DNA from: Spirochaetia bacterium
GTDB lineage: Bacteria > Spirochaetota > Spirochaetia > Treponematales > Breznakiellaceae
DNA length: 57,767 bases
NCBI GenBank assembly: GCA_026002025.1
Contig: BOAU01000004.1
Location: forward strand, 1 to 57,767
Reading direction: 5' to 3'
Below, piece after piece: positions 51,390-57,767 of the stretch. The translations under genes were made by a program, and so were the position numbers. How positions within the stretch are numbered: position 1 is the stretch's first letter; the number at the start of each line of letters is the position of its first letter. Below the pieces are notes generated by a model that saw only the letters and a program-made list of their open reading frames with translations, searched no databases and was not told the origin of the DNA.

Positions 51390-52357
51390 AAATGATAAGA
51401 CGGATTAACTATATAATCATCCTGTTGGTTTTGCTGTTTTCTGCTTGTGAAAAGGCTGTGCCGGGAAAAACGGCGGTGCCTGAAAAAACAAATGTATACC
51501 GTAAAGCAGTGATTCTCGAAGATACGGATGACCGCGGAATCTCCCTGGTAAAAGAGCTAACCGGCATTTCAAGGGATATTGAAATAAAAAAATCAGGCTG
51601 GATTGATTTGGACGGGGATGGGGACTACAAGGAATATTTTGCCCTCTATATTGTCTACGGTGATGGGGATAATGATGAGTCATATAATCATTTGGCCATT
51701 GTTAAGGATGATTGGGAAGGACTAATTTACCATATGGTGCATGATGAGGCTGCCTTTGATATTGATTTTTTCCAAAGAAATGAAAAGACTCAGGTAATGT
51801 ATTACTATCAGGGCGGGTCGGCGATTCATCTTTCTTTCTCCATCTTTGAATACGATCCTCGCCGCATGTTTAATGAATTCTACGAGATTTTTGAAGGTCA
51901 TATTGGCTCCTACGGCGATTATTATTTTCTTAATCAAAAATTATTATTCTCGGGGAACGGAGGGAAATATAACCTTGTCTTTGCTGATGGATCCTACCGA
52001 TTGGAAGATTATGACGGCAGGGAAGGTATTACTGCTCCCAATGAGTTAAGTTTTGTGTATGAACATGAAAAGGACATTTTTAAAATTTTATTCAATGGTA
52101 ATGAAATACGGTTTCGCGAAGACGAAGAAAGGCGGCATATGGTCAATATAAATCCTATACATATCCCGAAAGATACCCTTGTTTTGTGTAATGATTATCT
52201 AAAGCCGGATCGTTTTGACATATCCATCCGATATTCTCCTGATACTATGGAGGTCATCGGTGGTTTTTATGACATTTTTAAGTTTACGGAAAGGGGTTAT
52301 TCTGAAATACCGGTTAGGGCGGATAGATGGTATTATATACGTTTTCTGGTGGAATAA
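51386..52357 (+). CDS. Predicted lipoprotein, last gene of the uncharacterised operon
   Basis: ATG 51386 overlaps the TPR stop codon by ATGA and has GGGGAGGAGG upstream; the frame open from 51347 adds 13 unlikely residues. The protein (323 aa) has a lipobox, LLVLLFSAC, so it is exported and lipidated. The mature part has a DLDGDGDYKEYFALY stretch that resembles a calcium-binding or FG-GAP-like repeat. It may be the surface or periplasmic end of the system encoded by 46919-52357. Confidence 0.7.
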   Translation: MKMIRRINYIIILLVLLFSACEKAVPGKTAVPEKTNVYRKAVILEDTDDRGISLVKELTGISRDIEIKKSGWIDLDGDGDYKEYFALYIVYGDGDNDESYNHLAIVKDDWEGLIYHMVHDEAAFDIDFFQRNEKTQVMYYYQGGSAIHLSFSIFEYDPRRMFNEFYEIFEGHIGSYGDYYFLNQKLLFSGNGGKYNLVFADGSYRLEDYDGREGITAPNELSFVYEHEKDIFKILFNGNEIRFREDEERRHMVNINPIHIPKDTLVLCNDYLKPDRFDISIRYSPDTMEVIGGFYDIFKFTERGYSEIPVRADRWYYIRFLVE

Positions 52358-52762
52358 AAATCAATATGATGACTTTAGACCAATGGTGATTGACGAGGCC
52401 CTAAGGATCGTCCCTAGGCGCAGGGAGCGCATTCACCATTGTCATAGGAAGACGGAAAATTGCCTATTAAAAAAAGGGAAGGGAAACTCATGGCCGGAAA
52501 TTTTTCCATTAAAACCAGATCATCGTAGTAAGGGTTGAACCGTTACAGTTTTAAAGGGTATTAGTTCGGAATTGATTCAATATCAGAGGATCGTAAAATC
52601 TGATCATTGGGTTTTGACCGAACGATATAGTTTATCAGACTATTCCTTTGAGATTTCAAGTCTCTAAAATGGTGATGCTTACTGATTGGCCATACGGCTA
52701 AGCGCCCGCCCAGAGGTGGGCGCTTTCCATTTCCCTTCCCTAAATTGTAATGCTCAACTCTA
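52358..52762 (+). other. Non-coding gap with terminator
   Basis: No gene is supported; the short frame crossing 52215-52538 is a shadow of the lipoprotein. The stretch ends in a hairpin at 52700-52725 (AAGCGCCC and GGGCGCTT around GCC-CAGA-GGT) followed by a T-rich run, which may end the operon. The rest shows no clear structure. Confidence 0.5.
52700..52725. terminator. Terminator-like hairpin between convergent genes
   Basis: AAGCGCCC GCC CAGA GGT GGGCGCTT forms an 11-bp stem with one GU-type mismatch and is followed by TTCCATTTCCC. It sits between the lipoprotein gene (plus) and the septicolysin-like gene (minus) and could end either transcript. Confidence 0.65.
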
Positions 52763-53275
52763 CTATAGCAATGCCTTAACCGAATCGGGATCGAAGTTCA
52801 CGGCGGTTCTAAAGTTCGATTCCGCCAGCTTTTCTTCTATCTCCTCTTTATCCTTTTTAAACCCCTCAAGCTGGGTTACGATAGCCCTTTGATCCAGCAG
52901 GCTTTCAAGCTCTACCTTGTCCTTGCCGCCCTCGGTATTGTACTCGTAGCGGACCTTTGCCTGTCTGCGGCACTTGTCCGCAATATCCTCAAAAAGGGCG
53001 ATCCTGGCCTTGAGGGTTTCCAGGGCGATAAGGTCCGCACGGTTTACCACATTGGCGCTCTCAATAGCGAGGTTGAGTTCCCGCAGGGATGACATTAAGG
53101 TATCCACGGCCTTGATAGTCTGGGCGAAAGTCTTGCCGTCAAAAAGCGAGGTGTTCTCCTCGGCGCCAACGTCCTTAACCGCATCCGCCCGGTCTATCTG
53201 GGCGCTCAATTTCTTAATCCGTTCCTTGAGCTTATTCCTCAGCCGGAAAGCGGATGCAATGGTTAAATTACCCAT
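52763..53275 (-). CDS. Septicolysin/DIP1984-like family protein
   Basis: This 170-residue helical protein has the pattern of the DIP1984 or septicolysin family: ALRLRNKLKERIKKLSAQI at the start, LFDGKTFAQTIKAVDTL, an internal LNLAIESANVVNRADL stretch, and KDKEEIEEKLAESNFRTAV near the end. Function is uncertain and the septicolysin name is historical. It reads minus, with AGGAGG at 53281-53286, and is divergent from the AAA ATPase gene, sharing a mirrored -10-like inverted repeat. Confidence 0.6.
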   Translation of the reverse strand: MGNLTIASAFRLRNKLKERIKKLSAQIDRADAVKDVGAEENTSLFDGKTFAQTIKAVDTLMSSLRELNLAIESANVVNRADLIALETLKARIALFEDIADKCRRQAKVRYEYNTEGGKDKVELESLLDQRAIVTQLEGFKKDKEEIEEKLAESNFRTAVNFDPDSVKALL

Positions 53276-53301
53276 GGTATTCCTCCTGTTCTGTTTTCAT
53301 A

Positions 53302-53438
53302 CTATCATATAAGGAGAATTTTTGCAGGCATATCAAAATTTCATCAAATATACTAAACGGGTATTTAGTAAAAACACAAAAAACGCATAAATTTTGCGAA
53401 ATTTCCGGTTAAACTAAAATTTTTTCCTTATATGATAG
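53302..53438. promoter_or_regulatory. Divergent promoter region with mirrored inverted repeats
   Basis: CTATCATATAAGGA (53302-53315) and TCCTTATATGATAG (53425-53438) are a perfect 14-bp inverted pair. Each carries a TATGAT -10-like hexamer directed at the gene on its side. Between them, TACTAAA (53351-53357) and TTTAGTA (53364-53370) form an operator-like pair. The right arm lies 1 base from the ATPase ATG, which has no Shine-Dalgarno, so a leaderless transcript is possible. Confidence 0.6.
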
Positions 53439-53439
53439 C

Positions 53440-55140
53440 ATGCAGGAAAACGGAACCCAGACAGAAAACAACCTTCTTACCCATATCAGCCGAATTGTCA
53501 CGCTGTCAAACAAACAGGGCCTGAGTAAAGATTTTTTTGCAGAGGCGGAAGAACACCTTAACGCGGTATGTGAAAAGCTCCAGGTAACACCGGTACAGGC
53601 GGTATTGTTTTCCCATTATCTGGGGGATTACGGCGACTATTCAATAACCAGCGCGGACATTGCGGAGGCGATCCACTGTGACAAAATTGAGATGATCCGT
53701 TACCTGGATGATATTGACTGCCTTGAACAGAAAAGGCTTATCTATCGCTGCCAGGAAGAGGGCTCGTTCTTTGAACGGAGGCGGAAAGGTAAAGAGGGCG
53801 CGGTATACGGTGTCCCGGCGGATGTTGTTGCCGCGATACGGCAAAACCGGGGATACGAGGTTCCAGGAATGGAGAATCTTTCCCTGCCGAAACTTTTTGA
53901 GTTTTTTGATGAGCTCTTTGCCAGGCGTAAGGATGATGAAGTATCATTTGATAATTTCATTGCCGAGATTCGGTCCCTGTTTGATCTGAATCACACCCTT
54001 GGTTTTGTGCAAAAGATCACCGGTTTCCGTCTTTCCAATGAGGACCTGGCACTGCTCCTCTTTTTCTGCAGCCAGCTGGTCAACGATGATGAGGATTCTG
54101 TCAGCTCCAGGGAGTTTCACCAGGTATATGAACGCAGAGCGATGGTTAACAGCATTAAACGGACGCTGAAAGACGGAACAAACCCGCTTATCAGATTTGA
54201 ATTGATTGAAAACGAATACCGTGACGGCCTGGGGGACACCGAATGTTTCAGGCTCACCGAAAAGGCAAAAACAGAATTGTTTACGGAAATCAACATGCCG
54301 GCGCAGCAGGCAAAAAGCCGGAAGGGTCTTATTGAATACAAAAGTATTGCCAAAAAGACACTGTTTTACAATGAACGGGAAGCGGCGGCGATCCGGCGGC
54401 TCACCGGGTTATTACATTCCACACAGTTTAACAAGGTACGAACGCGGCTTGCCAAAAGCGGTATGCGCACCGGATTTGCCTGTCTCTTTTCCGGCGCGCC
54501 CGGTACGGGAAAAACCGAGACCGTCTATCAGATTGCCCGCGCAACAAAACGGGCGATCTGTATGGTCAACATTGCCCAGACCAAAAGCAAATGGTTTGGC
54601 GAAAGTGAACAGAAGATAAAAGGGATATTCGACCGTTATCGTATGATGGTGCAGGAGTCCGTCCGCTTTAAACAGCCGGCGCCGATACTGCTCTTTAACG
54701 AAGCCGATGCGGTCATTGGCAAACGCCGCCGCCTGGAGGACGAGAGGAACGGCCCCGGTCAAACCGAAAACGCCATCCAGAATATTATCCTGCAGGAAAT
54801 GGAAAATCTGGACGGTATTTTGATTGCCACCACCAATTTGACCAATAATATGGACAGCGCCTTTGAGCGGCGTTTTCTGTACAAGATCGAATTTGAAAAG
54901 CCCTGTCAGGCGGCCCGTGAGGCAATCTGGAAAACTATGCTGCCCGGTTTATCCGCCGAAGAAGTGGGTGAATTGGCAGCCCGCTATGATTTTTCCGGCG
55001 GCCAGATTGAAAACATTTCCCGGAAACGCGCCGTGGACGCGGTTCTTGGGGGTGAGGAACCATCCTTTGATATGATGCTTACCTATTGCAATGAAGAGCA
55101 TGTGGGAAAACAGGCAGTTAGAATTGGTTTTGGTATGTAG
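53440..55140 (+). CDS. AAA-family ATPase, second copy
   Basis: This 566-residue ATPase is paralogous to that at 40885. The P-loop FSGAPGTGKTE is near residues 350-360 and the Walker B region is LLFNEADA, N420-E421, again with Asn in place of the usual Asp. ATTNL and AFERRF follow. The N-terminal 300 residues are helical and divergent. Start ATG 53440 lacks a Shine-Dalgarno and lies next to a TATGAT. Downstream genes follow with tight overlaps (55160, 55522, 55830, 56314, 56744), forming one operon. Confidence 0.85.
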   Translation: MQENGTQTENNLLTHISRIVTLSNKQGLSKDFFAEAEEHLNAVCEKLQVTPVQAVLFSHYLGDYGDYSITSADIAEAIHCDKIEMIRYLDDIDCLEQKRLIYRCQEEGSFFERRRKGKEGAVYGVPADVVAAIRQNRGYEVPGMENLSLPKLFEFFDELFARRKDDEVSFDNFIAEIRSLFDLNHTLGFVQKITGFRLSNEDLALLLFFCSQLVNDDEDSVSSREFHQVYERRAMVNSIKRTLKDGTNPLIRFELIENEYRDGLGDTECFRLTEKAKTELFTEINMPAQQAKSRKGLIEYKSIAKKTLFYNEREAAAIRRLTGLLHSTQFNKVRTRLAKSGMRTGFACLFSGAPGTGKTETVYQIARATKRAICMVNIAQTKSKWFGESEQKIKGIFDRYRMMVQESVRFKQPAPILLFNEADAVIGKRRRLEDERNGPGQTENAIQNIILQEMENLDGILIATTNLTNNMDSAFERRFLYKIEFEKPCQAAREAIWKTMLPGLSAEEVGELAARYDFSGGQIENISRKRAVDAVLGGEEPSFDMMLTYCNEEHVGKQAVRIGFGM

Positions 55141-55159
55141 GGATAGAGGAGTAACAAGA

Positions 55160-55525
55160 ATGAACGATTACAAAGACTACTTTGAATTTGAAGATGGGTC
55201 GTATTTTGCGGTCCAAACCAATGGGACAAAAGTTTATATACAGCAGGGGAATATTTATCTGTCTATAACATTGGATGGAAGCAACCATGATGAAATTGAA
55301 AAAATGGATAAGGAAACAAGGAAGTATCAAAATATCAGGATAGGCATTTTTGAAACCGAATACGATGCATTGGCCGGAGCGGAGGAAGAAACCTGGCATT
55401 TTATCTTTATGAAACACGATCAAGGCATAAAACAGAAGCCGCAAACATCGGATTTCTGGAGGTCTGCGGTTGAACGTGATTCGCATATTTTTGGGTTTGT
55501 CCCGGATGAGGATAAGATACAATGA
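55160..55525 (+). CDS. Hypothetical protein, 121 aa
   Basis: GAGGAG at 55147-55152 supports ATG 55160 (MNDYKDYFEFEDGSYFAV); the frame is open from 55091 without a better start. The product is acidic, strand-rich (YIQQGNIYLSITLDGSN) and contains DFWRSAVERDSH near the C terminus. Not recognised. It ends with an ATGA overlap into the next gene, so both are co-translated. Its place after the AAA ATPase suggests a partner or substrate. Confidence 0.6.
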   Translation: MNDYKDYFEFEDGSYFAVQTNGTKVYIQQGNIYLSITLDGSNHDEIEKMDKETRKYQNIRIGIFETEYDALAGAEEETWHFIFMKHDQGIKQKPQTSDFWRSAVERDSHIFGFVPDEDKIQ

Positions 55526-55833
55526 CAGATACCGAAAAAGATTACTTTGGCAAATTGTATGAGGGCTTTTCAAAACCGGAACAGATAAAAAACGTTCTGG
55601 ACTTAATGGCCACCGCCAATGCCGGCATCCCGCAGGATCTACTCAACTCCCTTGAAATATGCGGTTTTGAATTGATTGAACACATAAAACAGGAGATGAA
55701 GCGGAAAGAAGGGATTGAGTATAATGAGTATGATTGGCGGTGTGACAATGCCCGCGATGAAATTGCCCTTGTGGATGAGAGCATTGAGGTGATTCGCCGG
55801 TATTGGACGGAATTTAATAGGGAGGTAAAATGA
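55522..55833 (+). CDS. Hypothetical protein, 103 aa
   Basis: ATG 55522 overlaps the preceding stop codon by ATGA. The product is helical, with [39 protein letters not shown] and a C-terminal [13 protein letters not shown]. No family was recognised. Its stop overlaps the sigma-like gene by ATGA. Small, helical and sandwiched between the ATPase and sigma-like genes, it could be an adaptor, which is inference. Confidence 0.6.
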   Translation: MTDTEKDYFGKLYEGFSKPEQIKNVLDLMATANAGIPQDLLNSLEICGFELIEHIKQEMKRKEGIEYNEYDWRCDNARDEIALVDESIEVIRRYWTEFNREVK

Positions 55834-56324
55834 ATTCAGAACCCGCTTTGAACATAACCGAGGAACAGGAAAAAGAACTTTTTAAACAAATGCAAAGCGC
55901 AAAGGACAGGCTTATCAATGCAAATCAGCGCCTGGTGGAATCCATCGCCAGGAAGTATATCGACCGGGGGCTCCCCTTCTCCGAGCTGGTCCAGGCGGGG
56001 AACATGGGACTTATCAAGGCGGTGGAGAAGTTTGACTGCCAAAAGGGCTTTAAGTTTTCCGCCTACGCTGCCTGGTGGATACGTCAGGCCATCACCCGGT
56101 CCATACCGGGAGAGGCCCGAAACATCCGGGTGCCGATCTACATGAGCGAACAGATCAACAAGGTAAGCCGGGAATCACAACTGCTCAAGAAGATTTTTGG
56201 CCGGGAGCCCAGGGACGAAGAGATCGCGAGACGGCTCGGCTGGACTGCCCAACGGGTTAAGTCGATCAGGAATGTTGCCATGGCTACAGAATTGGCCGCT
56301 ATAAAAGGATCAAATGATGATTAA
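55830..56324 (+). CDS. Sigma-70 region 2-3 protein lacking region 4
   Basis: This 164-residue protein contains a standard sigma region 2 ([66 protein letters not shown], both Trp retained) and region 3 ([34 protein letters not shown]), then stops. Region 4, which binds the -35 element and the polymerase flap, is absent, and there is no continuing frame. It could bind core polymerase without -35 contact, or act as a modulator. It overlaps its neighbours by 4 and 11 bases. Confidence 0.75.
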   Translation: MNSEPALNITEEQEKELFKQMQSAKDRLINANQRLVESIARKYIDRGLPFSELVQAGNMGLIKAVEKFDCQKGFKFSAYAAWWIRQAITRSIPGEARNIRVPIYMSEQINKVSRESQLLKKIFGREPRDEEIARRLGWTAQRVKSIRNVAMATELAAIKGSNDD

Positions 56325-56754
56325 AGGAACCTATGAAGAATGGCTTAAATTGGTTCGGCAAGCCGGGGCAGCACTGGAAGCTGTTCCGGAAGAATTTAAA
56401 ACATCAGAATTATGCGGCGCGGCTGTTGCACAATGCGGCTGGGCCTTGCTGTTTGTACCGGAAGAACTGAAAACCCGTGACCTGTGTTTTGACGCCGTTT
56501 GTGGTGCGGGACTTATGCTGGAGCATGTACCGGAACAATTCCGGGATGCGGAACTCTGTTTGGCGGCGGTTGATCATAAGGGGTACGCGCTCAAGTTTGT
56601 TCCTGAGGATGTTATGAACGAAGATATTTGCATTGCCGCCGTGGACGAGGAGCCAAAGGCGTTTGAGTTTGTGCCGATGGAGTGGCGGACAGAGATGGTG
56701 CGGGGAGCGGCGGGCTTAAACTCTATTTTTAGGAGAATAAGAGATGAATTTTGA
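56314..56754 (+). CDS. DUF4116-like repeat protein, 146 aa
   Basis: The protein has four tandem units of about 24 residues: [68 protein letters not shown] and [22 protein letters not shown]. This matches the DUF4116 repeat pattern. The ATG at 56314 or 56317 follows AAAGGA (56304-56309) and overlaps the sigma-like gene by 11 bases. The function is not known; such repeats are probably a protein-interaction solenoid. Confidence 0.7.
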   Translation: MMIKGTYEEWLKLVRQAGAALEAVPEEFKTSELCGAAVAQCGWALLFVPEELKTRDLCFDAVCGAGLMLEHVPEQFRDAELCLAAVDHKGYALKFVPEDVMNEDICIAAVDEEPKAFEFVPMEWRTEMVRGAAGLNSIFRRIRDEF

Positions 56755-57262
56755 TAGAATACTAAAAGAATTTAAAACTTATGAGCAACAAGTTTTAACA
56801 GAAATAGATGTAGCTATAACTTATATTGATGAGATTTCTGTAAAATTAAAGACTATTTATACCCAAGCTAAAAAGCTAAAAGAAACATCATATAATCCTA
56901 CTGATTTTGATAGATCAGTTTTAAGAGCTAAGGCAGAAATTGATAGCTATTTTAATACAATAAAAGAAGCTGCGGACAAGTTAGCGTTATTCCACCCCGG
57001 AACAAACGGTTTTGAACCAAGATTGGTAGAAACGTTGAGAATATCAATCGAACACCTGAATAATTCTTTTGAATCTGTTAAGGAAGCAAAAACTCTTATT
57101 GACTCTTTAAATCCAACAGATAATTTTGCTACAGCTAAACAAGTAGCAAAATTAAGTTACTTTCAAGCTCAAGATATTGCCAATATCCTTAATAATGCAA
57201 TTAGACGACATACTACTACTACACCTGATATACAATTTGATTTTGTTAAAGTTCTAAATTAA
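56744..57262 (+). CDS. Hypothetical coiled-coil-rich protein, AT-rich
   Basis: This 172-residue protein is strongly helical and charged (EFKTYEQQVLTEIDVAITYIDEISVKLKTIYTQAKKLK), with likely coiled coils. AGGAGA precedes ATG 56744, which overlaps the previous gene by 11 bases. Base composition is clearly lower in GC than the rest of the operon, so this last gene may have been added later. No family recognised. It ends the ATPase operon. Confidence 0.6.
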   Translation: MNFDRILKEFKTYEQQVLTEIDVAITYIDEISVKLKTIYTQAKKLKETSYNPTDFDRSVLRAKAEIDSYFNTIKEAADKLALFHPGTNGFEPRLVETLRISIEHLNNSFESVKEAKTLIDSLNPTDNFATAKQVAKLSYFQAQDIANILNNAIRRHTTTTPDIQFDFVKVLN

Positions 57263-57347
57263 AACCTTATACGTATTTAAGAATCTGGTGATTTCTACAC
57301 AATATATGGGTGCTACATAATGGAACAGAGCCTAAAATTATAGGCGA

Positions 57348-57364
57348 TGTGTCAAAATGACACA
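57348..57364. promoter_or_regulatory. Operator-like inverted repeat TGTGTCA/TGACACA
   Basis: Seven-base arms are exact complements around AAA. It is 86 bases after the last operon gene and upstream of a further promoter. Confidence 0.4.
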
Positions 57365-57432
57365 CTTTTGGGCTATACCAGCCGATTTCCAGAGTAGGAG
57401 ACGCTTTATGGAACAGAGCCTTGCTTTTAAAC

Positions 57433-57448
57433 ACGCTATATATAGCGT
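57433..57448. promoter_or_regulatory. Perfect 16-bp palindrome ACGCTATATATAGCGT
   Basis: The core CTATATATAGCG also occurs twice at 44717-44759, upstream of the sigma factor. The two sites bracket the 12.7-kb accessory block and share TTTAAA/GAT and GTAAAAAT words downstream. Either a shared regulator binds both or they mark a boundary. Confidence 0.5.
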
Positions 57449-57527
57449 ATGAATTTAAAACGATGCGCTATTTGTGGTGTAAAAATCATTTACGTTTTGG
57501 AAAAAGAATTGAGAAAAAATTTGAGTA

Positions 57528-57556
57528 TTGACAAGATTATAAAGATAGGCTACACT
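57528..57556 (+). promoter_or_regulatory. Promoter for a gene running to the right edge
   Basis: TTGACA (57528-57533), 17 bases, TACACT (57551-57556). A short frame starting ATG 57578 follows. Confidence 0.5.
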
Positions 57557-57577
57557 TATAAGACTTAGAAGTTAGGA

Positions 57578-57706
57578 ATGTCTGATCAGGAAAATTCTAT
57601 TATGGAAGCAAATTTCAAGGATTTTGCTGGGAGGGGACCCCGTGGTGCCTCATTTAGAAATGTACCTTTCAGCTATGGGTGCCTCATTTCAAAAATGTAC
57701 CTTTAA
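57578..57706 (+). pseudogene. Gene start probably disrupted by insertion-sequence end
   Basis: ATG 57578 opens a frame whose first 18 or so codons (MSDQENSIMEANFKDFAG) look natural, after which the frame enters the repeats beginning at 57644 and stops at TAA 57704-57706 after 42 codons. The promoter at 57528 is placed correctly. The best reading is a gene broken near its start by the element at 57644. Confidence 0.4.
57644..57705 (+). mobile_element. Tandem repeats resembling an insertion-sequence end
   Basis: GGTGCCTCATTTAGAAATGTACC (57644 on) and GGTGCCTCATTTCAAAAATGTACC (57678 on) are direct repeats 34 bp apart. Multiple terminal repeats of this kind are typical of IS21-like elements, whose transposase would start to the right. 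The window ends before any transposase, so the family is a guess. Confidence 0.4.
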
Positions 57707-57767
57707 GCCTTGGTACGAAGCTTGGCTTGGTGGGCGGCCAACATGGAGTTAACGGCCCGATGAATAG

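Larger units (their letters stand above)
57263..57577 (+). other. Non-coding region with repeats and palindromes
   Basis: Contains ATGGAACAGAGCCT at 57320-57333 and 57408-57421, both followed by very short frames (MEQSLKL and MEQSLAFKHAIYSV; the second has AGGAG upstream), a 7-bp inverted pair TGTGTCA/TGACACA (57348-57364), the 16-bp palindrome at 57433, and the promoter at 57528. No protein gene is supported. Confidence 0.5.

Noticed and set aside
1..57767. tRNA or rRNA genes
   Set aside because: No cloverleaf-like or rRNA-like sequence was recognised by eye; a tRNAscan-SE or Rfam run would settle it.

Overview
The window looks like a spirochaete chromosome, most plausibly a gut-type Treponema of moderate GC. 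This is inference: it rests on the ATP-binding-subunit-less LplB/YtcP-type sugar importers, many Uma2-family proteins, aldo/keto reductase and Gfo/Idh/MocA modules, and dispersed non-coding inverted repeats. No rRNA, tRNA or CRISPR array was seen.

Left part (1-38 kb) is metabolic. A six-gene operon (746-8128) encodes an FAD oxidoreductase, two aldo/keto reductases, an SMP-30-type lactonase, an aldose-epimerase-like protein and a GHL6-like glycoside hydrolase; it reads as a sugar or sugar-acid module. After a toxin-antitoxin pair whose toxin is frameshifted comes a ureide module (9243-12878): DAACS symporter, allantoate-amidohydrolase-like M20 enzyme, cupin and ureidoglycine aminohydrolase. 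An XRE-FadR fusion regulator follows, then a consensus promoter driving a glyoxylate-carboligase-like TPP enzyme, an Fe-alcohol dehydrogenase, a LarA homologue and an FMN reductase. From 19 to 35.7 kb there are two related CUT1 sugar-import loci. They share duplicated quinone-oxidoreductase-like and Gfo/Idh genes and a duplicated promoter carrying 21-bp-spaced repeats, probably the sites of the AraC regulator at 20167-20964. Between them lie two near-identical Uma2 genes flanking a URO-D-family gene. Cardiolipin synthase, a Sua5/YrdC protein and a sigma factor close this part.

Right part (39-57.8 kb) is accessory. It holds a short mobile-looking repeat with 16-bp flanking duplications, a GNAT toxin-antitoxin-like pair, an AAA ATPase with a dense array of short repeats upstream, and an AT-rich SF2 helicase with an in-frame stop. 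Next is a long leader with a 24-bp perfect palindrome ahead of a sigma factor lacking the Trp-Trp dyad. Then comes an operon of unknown function (46919-52357): unknown protein, membrane J-domain protein, Cys-His-Asp protein, miniature DnaE-like protein without its active-site aspartates, TPR protein and lipoprotein. Last is a six-gene operon led by a second paralogous AAA ATPase and containing a sigma-like protein without region 4. These two operons are the best candidates for undescribed systems. The right edge has operator-like palindromes and probable insertion-sequence end repeats.
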